Origin: Bacteroidales bacterium UBA4243
Lineage (GTDB): Bacteria; Bacteroidota; Bacteroidia; Bacteroidales; F082
Direction: 5' to 3'
NCBI GenBank assembly: GCA_002396205.1
Contig: DGXB01000011.1
Span: forward strand, 1-26,927
Length of the DNA: 26,927 bases
Shown in pieces: positions 7,346 to 15,509 of this stretch. Below the pieces are notes generated by a model that worked only from the letters and a program-made list of their open reading frames with translations, was not told the origin of the DNA and did no database searches. The stretch's first letter is position 1; each line of letters begins with the position of its first letter. The translations under genes were made by a program, and so were the position numbers.

Positions 7346-8668
7346 ATGACGGACAAGAAGAAAAAAGAACCTGGGAAATTCGCTGCTTGGATCAAGGAAA
7401 AGTACGAGGCGTTGAGGACATGGTACCACAGCGACGACAATTTCATGCGCAAGGTGCATTTCCCTGGCACCAAGGTGCCGCTTTTGGACGTACTGATTGA
7501 CTTCATCAAGCTGTTCACCAAAGGTCGCACCATGGATCGTGCCGCTGGCGTGGCCTTCAATTTCTTCTTGGCGCTTTTCCCGCTTGTCCTGTTTTTCTTC
7601 ACGCTGATTCCTTACATCCCCATCCCGCATCTCTACGAAAGGGTGATGATGGCCTTGGACGACTTCCTTATCCCCTCTGGGACAATGGATTATGTAAGGG
7701 ATTCCATCGATGGGATCATGAACCAACCACACGAAGGACTGCTGTCGTTGAGTATCTTCCTCTGCTTGATTTTCGGCTCCAGTGGCGTGGTGGCCATCTT
7801 CAACGGTTTCCGCAATGTGTATGCCAACTATGTGACCAACAAGAGCTTGGACTTGAAGGGCTGGCTCCTTCAACGGACTTTTGCCGTCCTCATGTTAATC
7901 ATCATCGGCTTGCTGCTGTTGGTCTCCATCTTGCTGATTTCGTTGGGCGGCACGGCGTTGGTCTATCTCGTGAAGCACGAAATCATCGAGGGTGGCTCGT
8001 TCACCTTCTTCTTGTTCAGCGTGTTGCGTTGGGTGATTGGCGTTTTCGCCCTTTGTTTGGGCATTGCCTTGCTCTATTTTTTCGGCAACTATCCTTATAA
8101 GGAACACTATCGCGTGGAGCGCAAACGCAAAGGCCCGCAAGGTCAGACATTGTATCGCAACTTCGTGATTTTCAGTCCAGGTGCGATTTTGGCCACAGGT
8201 CTTTTCATCCTTGGCACGGTCGGGTTCAACATTTATATCTCCAATTTTTCGCGCTACAATGTGCTTTATGGCTCCATCGGCACGCTCATCATCCTGATGA
8301 TGTGGATCTGGATCGTTTCCATCCTGATTTTGGCTGGCAACGACTTGAATTCGGGCATCCGCCGCAATGCCGACAAACAGAGTCCCGACGAAAACGAACA
8401 CCTCCGCCGCGAAATCGTCATTGAGGACCTCAAGAGGCATATTCAAAGCTATCAGGGCGAAATTGAGCGACGCACCGCGAGAATCGATGCCTTGCGCAAA
8501 CAAATTGCTGAACAGACTGTGCTCATACAAAACTTGGAAGAGGAAAACAAGAAGAGTGAGTTGATTATCAAGGAGTACGAGAGGTTTGTGCAGCACGAAC
8601 TGAAACGCTCCGACGAGCAGTCAATGACTACCAAGTTGCCAAACAATAAAAAGCCATGGGTATCGTAG
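7346..8668 (+). CDS. YihY/BrkB-family inner membrane protein with coiled-coil tail
   Basis: The 440-residue protein belongs to the YihY/UPF0761 (BrkB) family. It shows RAAGVAFNFFLALFPLVLFF at 65-84, FGSSGVVAIFNGFRNVYAN at 143-161 and YGSIGTLIILMMWIW at 308-322, all hallmarks of the family, with about six membrane helices. After residue 350 comes a charged heptad-rich segment (about 352-418) that should form a coiled coil; shorter family members such as E. coli YihY (about 290 residues) lack it. The function of the family is unsettled and includes proposed transport roles. I placed the start at MTDKKKKEPGK because of the -7 box at 7320; the frame stays open upstream but over the rseC gene. The 3' end overlaps the flippase gene by 13 bases, implying co-expression. 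Confidence 0.88.
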   Translation: MTDKKKKEPGKFAAWIKEKYEALRTWYHSDDNFMRKVHFPGTKVPLLDVLIDFIKLFTKGRTMDRAAGVAFNFFLALFPLVLFFFTLIPYIPIPHLYERVMMALDDFLIPSGTMDYVRDSIDGIMNQPHEGLLSLSIFLCLIFGSSGVVAIFNGFRNVYANYVTNKSLDLKGWLLQRTFAVLMLIIIGLLLLVSILLISLGGTALVYLVKHEIIEGGSFTFFLFSVLRWVIGVFALCLGIALLYFFGNYPYKEHYRVERKRKGPQGQTLYRNFVIFSPGAILATGLFILGTVGFNIYISNFSRYNVLYGSIGTLIILMMWIWIVSILILAGNDLNSGIRRNADKQSPDENEHLRREIVIEDLKRHIQSYQGEIERRTARIDALRKQIAEQTVLIQNLEEENKKSELIIKEYERFVQHELKRSDEQSMTTKLPNNKKPWVS

Positions 8669-10194
8669 CGCGACAGAGCATCAAGGGGACCATCGCCACC
8701 TATATCGGGGTGGCCGTGGGCATCGTCACGACGTTTTACATCCAGACGAAAGCCCTTCAACCTGAGCAGATTGGCCTCATCGACATCCTGCTGCAGTGCT
8801 CGTTGCTCTTCGGTGGGTTGGCCCAGCTCGGCACCAACTCGTCGGCGATGCGCTACTATCCTTTCTTCAAGGATGAGGAACACCGCGACCACGGCTTCTT
8901 TGGCTGGACGCTGCTTGTGCCGTTGGTAGGTTTTTCGTTCTTTTTGCTGGCGTTTTTCCTCTTCAAAGGCGCAATCGTGGACTTCTTCACCAAGGATTCG
9001 GAGGTGGGGGCTGAGTTGTTCGCAAAATATGTGAATTTCGTAGTCCCCTTGGCCTTTTTCTCGCTCTATATCTCTGTTTTTGAGACGAATAGCAATCTTT
9101 TGCTCCGTATCGTCCTGCCCAAGTTCATCCGCGAGGTGGGCTTGCGTGTGGCTACTTTGGTGGTTTACCTGCTTTATTTCTACAAAGTCATTGATTTTGA
9201 TGGCGTTATCATTGGCTTTTGCGTGTTTTATGGCTTGGCTACGCTCATCAATGTCGTTTATCTTTTCTCTTTGAAACGGGTTTCGTTCAAGATTGAGTGG
9301 AAGTACGTCACGCCGCAGTTGAAGCGCGATTTCCTGTTCTACACCTTGTTTATGATTACTGCTGCCTTGGCGGGCAACGTGATTCCCATGTTGAGCAAGT
9401 TTTTCGTGGCGGCCAAGGCGAGTTTCCGCTTGGCGGGCGTGTTCACCATCGCCACCAACATCGCGGCGGTCATCGAGATGCCCTACCGTTCGTTGGGGGC
9501 CATCTCGCGTCCGCATATCTCTGAGGCCATGGCCAAACAGGACGTGAAAAAGGCCGACGAGTTGTGCAAAAGCGTGGCCTTGCACCAGTTCATCGCCGGG
9601 AGCTTCGTCTTGTTCCTCGTTTGGATCAATATCGACTATCTTTTTGACTTGCTGCCCAAGGGCGACATCTACCGCCTCGGCAAATGGGCGGTGTTGCTGC
9701 TTTCTTTGAGCCGGTTGGTTTATTCCACTTTCGCCGTGACCACAACGGTGCTGAGCTATTCGAAATATTACTATTATTCGCTGGTATTCACCATATTGCT
9801 TGCTGGAATGTCGATTGCCTTGAACGCTTGGTGGGTGCCTCGGTGGGACATCAACGGCGGCGCCTTGGCCAATTTGGTCTCTTATTTCGTCTATTTCATC
9901 CTGCTGTTGGCTTTCATCAAGTGGAAAATCGGGGTGATGCCTTTGTCGCGAAAACTGGTGCCTGTAGCAATGATTGTGTTGGCCATGTTTGTACTCAACT
10001 GGCTGTGGACGAGTGCCTTGACAGCGCTCATCGTCAAGCCTTTTGAGAGGCCCATCATCGGCCTTACCATTGACGCGGTCCTGAAGTCGGCGCTTTTCCT
10101 CGCGCTTGGCTTGACTTCGTTGTACAAGCTGAAAGTCTCACAGTCGGTCAATGACTTGATTGATCGTGTGTGGGATGTTTTCCGCGATAAATAA
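8656..10194 (+). CDS. Polysaccharide biosynthesis flippase (Wzx/MurJ-like)
   Basis: A 512-residue membrane protein with about 12-14 hydrophobic helices and the arrangement of the polysaccharide transporter family of lipid-linked oligosaccharide flippases. The N-terminus, SIKGTIATYIGVAVGIVTTF, then GLIDILLQCSLLFGGLAQLG and MRYYPFF, is typical of Bacteroidetes members. The centre has SKFFVAAKASFRLAGVFTIA and EMPYRSLGAISRPHISEAMA. It probably moves a lipid-linked glycan across the inner membrane. It starts within the end of the YihY-family gene. Its stop is eight bases from the stop of the convergent T9SS gene, and no terminator hairpin is visible between them. The substrate cannot be inferred, although glycosyltransferase genes lie a few kilobases away. 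Confidence 0.88.
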   Translation: MGIVARQSIKGTIATYIGVAVGIVTTFYIQTKALQPEQIGLIDILLQCSLLFGGLAQLGTNSSAMRYYPFFKDEEHRDHGFFGWTLLVPLVGFSFFLLAFFLFKGAIVDFFTKDSEVGAELFAKYVNFVVPLAFFSLYISVFETNSNLLLRIVLPKFIREVGLRVATLVVYLLYFYKVIDFDGVIIGFCVFYGLATLINVVYLFSLKRVSFKIEWKYVTPQLKRDFLFYTLFMITAALAGNVIPMLSKFFVAAKASFRLAGVFTIATNIAAVIEMPYRSLGAISRPHISEAMAKQDVKKADELCKSVALHQFIAGSFVLFLVWINIDYLFDLLPKGDIYRLGKWAVLLLSLSRLVYSTFAVTTTVLSYSKYYYYSLVFTILLAGMSIALNAWWVPRWDINGGALANLVSYFVYFILLLAFIKWKIGVMPLSRKLVPVAMIVLAMFVLNWLWTSALTALIVKPFERPIIGLTIDAVLKSALFLALGLTSLYKLKVSQSVNDLIDRVWDVFRDK

Positions 10195-10202
10195 CCACCA
10201 TA

Positions 10203-12218
10203 TTATCGTATCACGCTCAGTTTCATGAAGCCTTTGCCGTAAGTGGTGCTCACTTCTACGGTGTAAAGGGCTGAGGGAAGGTGGCTTATGTTCATTTCCA
10301 CTTGCTCGGCTTCGATGTTTCCAATCTCTTTCACTATTTGCCCTCGGGAGTCGAAAACCCTCACGCGCTCGATGCCTTCAGCGGCGATCGTCACCATGTC
10401 GTTTGCGGGATTGGGATAAAGTGCCACGGCGATACGTTGGTTTTCATCCACGTCGTGGAACCCCGCATGGATGATGATTTCCTGCTCGCTGAAGCCGCAG
10501 TCGTTCCAAGCCCTCACTTTCAGGGTCGTGTTGCCTGGCGAGGTAGTCATTAGGGTGCAGCGGGTTCCCAAAGTGTCCACAATCCAGTCGGGTCCTTCGC
10601 AAAACCATTCGTAACGGGTGGCGTAAGCAACGGAATCAATGTGGTAGTTGTATTGGTTGGTGACGACGTCGGTCGAAACAAATACTTCTTGCAAACCTGT
10701 GATTTCGGGAATCGGAGCGGGACGTTGCCAAATTTCGAGATGCATGTTGACCACCGAGTCGCAGCCGTGACTTGAGACGAAGGTCTGCTCATAGTGTCCT
10801 GATAGCGTGTATTCCTGTCCATTCCAAACGAAGCTTTCGCAAACTGTGGTGTCGCATGCAACGTTGTAGGCATCAATCATGTTAAGATGTAGGGTGACGA
10901 TACTGTCGCAGCCGTTGGGGGTTGTGAAGGTTTGCTCGTAATCGCCGCTCTCCGTATAGGTTTGCCCATTCCATTCGTATATGCCGCAGTCGGTGTGCGC
11001 AAACTGGTGTTCAACACTGTGGTAGATGTAAAGACTCAAGGTTACGATGCTGTCGCAGCCCAGTTGGTTGGTGAAGGTTTGGTGGTAGACGCCGCTCTGG
11101 TTGAGTGTCATATTGCCCCATTCGTAGGTGTTGCAAGCGTAGACGGGGTAGGGTACAAAGTATTCTTCCGCATGGTTGATGGTCAAATCCAGCGTGATGA
11201 TGCTGTCGCAGCCCCATTGGTTGACTAAAGTGGCTTGGTAGATACCTGATTCACTGTAGGTTTGACCGTTCCAGATATACGATTCGCAGCTTGATGCTGT
11301 GGTATGGCTGATGCTGCTCTCATGTACCGTGATGCGGACGAGGTTGCTATGGATTGTACCTTCGTCGCTGGTGGCCCAAAGGCGAAGATACCATCCGTCA
11401 TATGAGATGTCTAAGATTTGGCCGGTGTAGGCGATAGGGCTGGTGAACGCTTCGTCTTGCGAGATTTCCCAGCCGTAGTCGTCTATATTGTGTAAAGTGG
11501 GCAGCGTCAGCTCAAGCGGCCCTTCGTCACAAATGGGTGCCGGCTCGTGAAGCTGGCCTACGAATGGGAAGGGCGAGAACTCAAGGTCGCGAATGGCCCT
11601 TACGGCGAAATTGCCTCCATAAGGAGCTGATATTTCGTCCTTTTGGCATATGGCGATGTAGGCATTCCAGGCCCAGGCTACATCGGGGTAGGGTGACCCG
11701 AAATGCACATACCAGGCTCTTTCGTCGTTTTCCTGCGTACTCGACCAATAGGGATGCAACCCCATGGGATCTCCTGCTATGGTGAGCGTAGGTTCATAGA
11801 AGATGGCGTTGACATACAGCATTTTCAGTTGCCCTGCGGCAGGCAGATACCAACCATTGTCGATGTCGACAGCGGCGGCTGCATATTGTCCGGTATAGCC
11901 AGTCGATTGGTAGTGGGCGAGGATGGAGAGCGTGTTGGAATAACCGTCGGTGTCCGCGAAGGCGCTGGTCAAGATGTCGTTGTTGTTGATGACGTGTGGC
12001 AGGCCTTCTATTTCGTCGGTCAGGCCCCAAGGGATGTTTTCGGCTGCATCGTGCAGGGCCACCATCCACCCAGCGGTGCCGTCCTCGTTAAGGTAGAACA
12101 CCACACCTTGGCTGCCGTCGGGGTTGGTGACCAGTTGCCCCAAGTGATATTCTTGTGCCTGCAATCCCAAAGTCGTTGCGATGCTGAGCAATATGGCGAT
12201 GATAGTCTTTCTTTTCAT
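10203..12218 (-). CDS. Secreted T9SS cargo protein with DUF1566-like domain and four GCDS repeats
   Basis: A 671-residue exported protein. A signal peptide covers about residues 1-21 (ending LGLQAQ). Residues about 25-212 form a DUF1566/FGE-like domain with DIDNGWYLPAAGQLKMLY (118-135) and YWSST (157-161). Four repeats of about 50 residues follow, starting at C311, C362, C411 and C460. Each has the pattern C-x3-Y/F-x-W followed by G-x-Y and GCDSI/V. The last 75 residues, from about 597 (VALYPNPANDMVTI), are a type A T9SS sorting domain, so the protein should be anchored to or released from the surface. The natural role is unknown. It lies 11 bases after a short paralogue of its N-terminal domain, which probably shares its transcript. 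Confidence 0.85.
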   Translation of the reverse strand: MKRKTIIAILLSIATTLGLQAQEYHLGQLVTNPDGSQGVVFYLNEDGTAGWMVALHDAAENIPWGLTDEIEGLPHVINNNDILTSAFADTDGYSNTLSILAHYQSTGYTGQYAAAAVDIDNGWYLPAAGQLKMLYVNAIFYEPTLTIAGDPMGLHPYWSSTQENDERAWYVHFGSPYPDVAWAWNAYIAICQKDEISAPYGGNFAVRAIRDLEFSPFPFVGQLHEPAPICDEGPLELTLPTLHNIDDYGWEISQDEAFTSPIAYTGQILDISYDGWYLRLWATSDEGTIHSNLVRITVHESSISHTTASSCESYIWNGQTYSESGIYQATLVNQWGCDSIITLDLTINHAEEYFVPYPVYACNTYEWGNMTLNQSGVYHQTFTNQLGCDSIVTLSLYIYHSVEHQFAHTDCGIYEWNGQTYTESGDYEQTFTTPNGCDSIVTLHLNMIDAYNVACDTTVCESFVWNGQEYTLSGHYEQTFVSSHGCDSVVNMHLEIWQRPAPIPEITGLQEVFVSTDVVTNQYNYHIDSVAYATRYEWFCEGPDWIVDTLGTRCTLMTTSPGNTTLKVRAWNDCGFSEQEIIIHAGFHDVDENQRIAVALYPNPANDMVTIAAEGIERVRVFDSRGQIVKEIGNIEAEQVEMNISHLPSALYTVEVSTTYGKGFMKLSVIR

Positions 12219-12229
12219 GGCTTGATGAT

Positions 12230-12865
12230 TTAGAAGTTTCTGATGCTGCGGATACTCATGGGGATGTCACCTAAATCCGTCCTGTTTTTGACGATGGCAC
12301 CTAATCGACCGTCATATCCTAAATATAGGGCACAGTCGTTGTCGTAACCGTATACTGATGAAGACCAGTAGTACCATTTGCCGCGTATCTGTAAGCCATC
12401 AATCAGCTTGAGGGAGTTGTTGATGATGGGGATACTGCCGTATAGGATGTTGAGCTGCCCGATTGAAGGCCAATACCAGCCATGCTCGAAATCGACAGCC
12501 CAGGCACCTGGATACCTGGAGTGCTCATATTGTGATGCCGACCGCAAGAACCCTGTGTTGTCATAGCCATCAAGGTCGTAGATGGCTTCGCGTTGGGAAA
12601 GCCAACCGGTCAGGCCCCAGGGGAGTTCGTTGTAGTTTGACCAGCATATTTGCTGGGTTTGTATGTCAGGATGGAGCGCCCATCCATGACGACCAGTCTC
12701 GTCGACGTAGAAGACCACCCCGATGCCACCTCCGTTGTAGTCGTTGGGGGATACAATGATGGTGTCGGTCCCTTGAACGCACAGGATGTCGCCGACGCGG
12801 ACATTCTGTCCAAAGCCAACAATGGAGATGATGGCAAACAAAGTAAGTAATAATTTTTTTCTCAT
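12230..12865 (-). CDS. Exported DUF1566-like protein, short paralogue of the next gene
   Basis: A 211-residue protein with signal peptide MRKKLLLTLFAIISIVGFGQ and a single DUF1566/FGE-like domain. It matches the first 212 residues of the adjacent T9SS protein at many points: GVVFYVDETGRHGWALH, LPWGLTG, DLDGYDNT, DFEHGWYWPSIGQLNILYGS and YYWSSS. It has no C-terminal sorting domain. An upstream in-frame ATG at 12893-12895 exists, but the -7 box TACCTTTG at 12906-12913 would start transcription almost on top of it, and the second ATG gives a clean signal peptide. The function is unknown. Confidence 0.78.
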   Translation of the reverse strand: MRKKLLLTLFAIISIVGFGQNVRVGDILCVQGTDTIIVSPNDYNGGGIGVVFYVDETGRHGWALHPDIQTQQICWSNYNELPWGLTGWLSQREAIYDLDGYDNTGFLRSASQYEHSRYPGAWAVDFEHGWYWPSIGQLNILYGSIPIINNSLKLIDGLQIRGKWYYWSSSVYGYDNDCALYLGYDGRLGAIVKNRTDLGDIPMSIRSIRNF

Positions 12866-12905
12866 GGCGAATAGAGTTTGTTTTTTCTGTTTCAATTTCC
12901 GTGTG

Positions 12906-12913
12906 CAAAGGTA
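12906..12913 (-). promoter_or_regulatory. -7 box before the exported DUF1566-like gene
   Basis: TACCTTTG on the minus strand fits TAnnTTTG. It lies 40 bases before the chosen ATG. At the -33 distance only a T-rich TTTC-like sequence is seen. Confidence 0.55.
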
Positions 12914-12940
12914 AGATATTTTTACATTATGTGAAAAAAA

Positions 12941-14092
12941 TCATTCGTTTGATGAAAAGATTCTTTTATAGAACTCCAATAGTTTATTGCTTTCCTTTTC
13001 CCAATTGAATTCGCTCTCGATAGCCTTGCGTCCGTTCTTTCCCATTTCGATGGCTTCTTTTGGGTGCGAGTTTAGCCATCGGATGGCTGCTGCAATCTCT
13101 TCGGGCTTGTCGGGACTGACACAGATGGCGAAATGGTATTTGTCGTTCATTTTTTTTGCGAACTCGGTGTCGGAAATGACCACAGGCAGTTCCATCGACA
13201 TGTAATCGTAGACCTTGGTCGGGAAGGTGTCGATTTTGTCGTATTGACCAACGTTGAGGATCGTCGATGCCCCAATATTGGCCTGCTCCAACAGGGCCAC
13301 CATACCGTTCTTGTCCAAGAAGCCTTGATAATCAACGCATTCGTATTCAGGCATTTCCTGAAGCTCGGATTGGTAGGATTTGGGGGAGAAAGCGCCTGCC
13401 AACAAAACACGTCCCTCGGCAAGGTGGGTTGCTCGAATGAGTTGCGTGATGCCGCGTTCCTTGGTGATACCCCCAATCATGGCAATTTTTGGGCCATTGG
13501 CATAATCAATGGGTGTTTTTCGCGTATAATCGGAAATGCTTGGCAAATTTCTGATGAACAGTGTCTTACGGCATCTATTGGCAAAGTAATCGACTCCGTT
13601 CATGGTGCAAACCTGAACAACAGCATCAAGTTTCATGCAGACGTGTTTCTCATATCGCATATAAAGGCTGCCAATGACCTTCATAAGAAATGCTGGAGTC
13701 TTGATAATCTTTATTTTGTGGATGTTGTCGCGTAGCTGCCAGCCGTAGTATTCGTGACTGTCGAAAATGACGATTTTGCCTTTTCGCTTGAGTTTCAAGC
13801 CCACCGGCAGCAATTCGGGCTCATGAAGTTGGTATATGTCGGCATCGACCTTCAAGGCGGCCTCAAGGCTCATCTTGTTTCGTTTCGTTAGTATCTCCAA
13901 GTTGTTCTTAATGGGACAAAACAAGGAAATGCACCGCACGCCATCGATGTTTTCTGTCTTTGCTGAAGGACCGAAACCAATGAGAGTGACGTCAAAACCA
14001 CCTTTGGCCAACGACTTGCATTCTTTCTCGAAAATGCGCATGTCGTTCATTTTGTGAAGGCTGGCAAGATGACATATTTTTGGTGTTTTCAT
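12941..14092 (-). CDS. Glycosyltransferase family 4 protein
   Basis: A 383-residue GT-B fold enzyme. Visible features are the N-terminal CHLASLHKMNDMRIFEKECK, YQLHEPELLPVG at 87-98, FDSHEYYGWQ at 110-119 where the acceptor is expected to bind, GGITKERG at 207-214 at the start of the donor-binding half, and PTKVYDYMSMELPVV at 291-305 with the GT4-type nucleotide-sugar-binding segment. It should transfer a sugar from a nucleotide donor to a growing surface glycan in the cytoplasm. The sugar cannot be read from the sequence. The ATG overlaps by four bases (ATGA) the stop of a 36-codon methyltransferase remnant, so the gene belongs to the glycan cluster beginning at 18322. No terminator hairpin is clear after the stop. 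Confidence 0.86.
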   Translation of the reverse strand: MKTPKICHLASLHKMNDMRIFEKECKSLAKGGFDVTLIGFGPSAKTENIDGVRCISLFCPIKNNLEILTKRNKMSLEAALKVDADIYQLHEPELLPVGLKLKRKGKIVIFDSHEYYGWQLRDNIHKIKIIKTPAFLMKVIGSLYMRYEKHVCMKLDAVVQVCTMNGVDYFANRCRKTLFIRNLPSISDYTRKTPIDYANGPKIAMIGGITKERGITQLIRATHLAEGRVLLAGAFSPKSYQSELQEMPEYECVDYQGFLDKNGMVALLEQANIGASTILNVGQYDKIDTFPTKVYDYMSMELPVVISDTEFAKKMNDKYHFAICVSPDKPEEIAAAIRWLNSHPKEAIEMGKNGRKAIESEFNWEKESNKLLEFYKRIFSSNE

Positions 14093-14199
14093 AACTTTGT
14101 TCGAGTAGCTTTAGGGACATGTCTTTTTATGAATGCCAGCGTCTTTTCGTATCGCCTTGTCATCCCTTCGTTGACGATGAATTGTGTTTCCATTTGCAT
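14089..14199 (-). pseudogene. 36-codon remnant of a class I methyltransferase
   Basis: A short open frame, MQMETQFIVNEGMTRRYEKT followed by LAFIKRHVPKATRTKL, fills the gap between two glycosyltransferase genes. It begins with an ATG overlapping the upstream TAA by one base (TAATG). It stops with TGA overlapping the downstream ATG (ATGA). The words MTRRYEKTLAFIKRHVP resemble, from memory, the N-terminus of Bacteroidetes SAM-dependent methyltransferases just before their motif I (typically ILDLG), which is missing here. The best explanation is an internal deletion that left the start and end couplings intact. It might still be translated as a small peptide that couples the two neighbours. Confidence 0.6.
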
Positions 14200-15509
14200 T
14201 AATCAATTTGTTGAAGTAGCTTGACAATCTCCCCAGCCAGATTCCTTCGTGAATATTGTTCTACGGTTGGGTTTGTATTGTTGGCCAAATCGCCTTCTAA
14301 ATATTTATTATATAGTGCTTTAATGGATTTCTTCATCTTCTCTTTGTTCCCGAAACTGACTGTCGTTCCGGCGCCCGTCTCTTTCAATATCCTCGCCGCG
14401 TCGCCGTCTTCGGGACCGATGCAGAGGATGGGTCGGCCCGAGGCCAAATACTCGAAGAGCTTGCCGGTCAGCAGCCCCTTGGCGCGTGGCTCGCTGTCGG
14501 GCATGAGCAGGAGCAAGAGCAGGGTGGAACTGCGGTGCACCGCCGACACTTGGTCGTGCGGAATGTAAGGCGAATAGCTGACGTGCTGACTCAGCCCTTG
14601 TTGCTCAATGGCTTTCACAACTGAACTGTCGATTTGACCAATCATGTTGATTTTTAGTGCGTTGGCAAAGCTGTCGTTTTCTTTAGCTAACTCTCCAAGG
14701 GCTTCCCAAAGCTTTACGGGGTTCTGGATCTTCGACAGCACGCCGAGATAGGTGATGGTGAACTTTTCGGGCTTGACAACGGTTGTCGTGGCATCGTCGT
14801 CGCGGTCGAAGCCGTTGTAGACGACCCTGACGTTGCGGTTTCCGATGCGCCCAAGCCGTTTCGCGCCGTCGGGCGCCACGGTAACCACCTTGTCGGCCTT
14901 GGTCAGCACTTCTTTTTCCAATCTGTGGTGCTTGCGGTCGGCCCAACGGGTGAGGTGCAGGTCGTGGTAGTAGTCGATCTCGGTCCAGGGGTCGCGGAAG
15001 TCGGCAATCCAATGAAGCCCCAATTCCTCTTTCAACTTCATGGCAATCAGGTGCATAGAGTGGGGTGGACCCGTGCTTATGATGGCATCAACGGGGTGTG
15101 CTTTCAGGTAGCTTTTCAGGTACTTCACCGATGGTTTCACCCACCAGCGACGGGCATCGGGGATGAAGAGGTTGCCCCGAATCCAAAGCGAGAGGTCGGT
15201 CTTCCAGCTTTTTTTCTTCTCTTTTTCCTCGATGAAACCCATCTTCACGGTCTCCTCCTTTTTGATTCCGAGGAATTTCTTATAGAAGGTGTAAGGCTCA
15301 AAAATGGGGCGTCTGATGACTTCGACCTTGGACGAGACATCTTTCTCCAATGAGGGGTCAACGATCGGATATTCAGCGTTTTCTGTAGTGTAAATCACGG
15401 GCTGCCAGCCGTACTCGGGCAGGTATTTCGACATCTTCAGCCAACGTTGCACGCCGCTGCCGCCCGACGGGGGCCAATAGTACGTGATGATCAGAACGCG
15501 CTTCATCAT
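14199..15509 (-). CDS. Glycosyltransferase family 4 protein
   Basis: A 436-residue GT-B fold protein. Its N-terminus, VLIITYYWPPSGGSGVQRW, holds the glycine-rich GGSGVQRW loop (16-23). STGPPHSMHL (145-154), ADFRDPW (169-175) and VYNGFD (230-235) are typical of a Bacteroidetes subgroup of GT4-like enzymes. GKLFEYLASGRPIL at 349-362 carries the acidic residue that contacts the nucleotide sugar. It should add a sugar to an envelope glycan. The 5' end overlaps the YfhO-family gene by four bases, and its stop overlaps the methyltransferase remnant by one base. Two methionines begin the frame; either could be used. Confidence 0.86.
   Translation of the reverse strand: MMKRVLIITYYWPPSGGSGVQRWLKMSKYLPEYGWQPVIYTTENAEYPIVDPSLEKDVSSKVEVIRRPIFEPYTFYKKFLGIKKEETVKMGFIEEKEKKKSWKTDLSLWIRGNLFIPDARRWWVKPSVKYLKSYLKAHPVDAIISTGPPHSMHLIAMKLKEELGLHWIADFRDPWTEIDYYHDLHLTRWADRKHHRLEKEVLTKADKVVTVAPDGAKRLGRIGNRNVRVVYNGFDRDDDATTTVVKPEKFTITYLGVLSKIQNPVKLWEALGELAKENDSFANALKINMIGQIDSSVVKAIEQQGLSQHVSYSPYIPHDQVSAVHRSSTLLLLLLMPDSEPRAKGLLTGKLFEYLASGRPILCIGPEDGDAARILKETGAGTTVSFGNKEKMKKSIKALYNKYLEGDLANNTNPTVEQYSRRNLAGEIVKLLQQID

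Noticed and set aside
7262..7873. N-terminal extension of RseC
   Set aside because: It crosses the rseC promoter and is antisense to the YihY-family gene; the protein family begins at MNEKETIS.
8452..9585. A 377-codon minus-strand frame
   Set aside because: Shadow of the YihY-family and flippase genes, rich in His, Arg and Gln with no fold.
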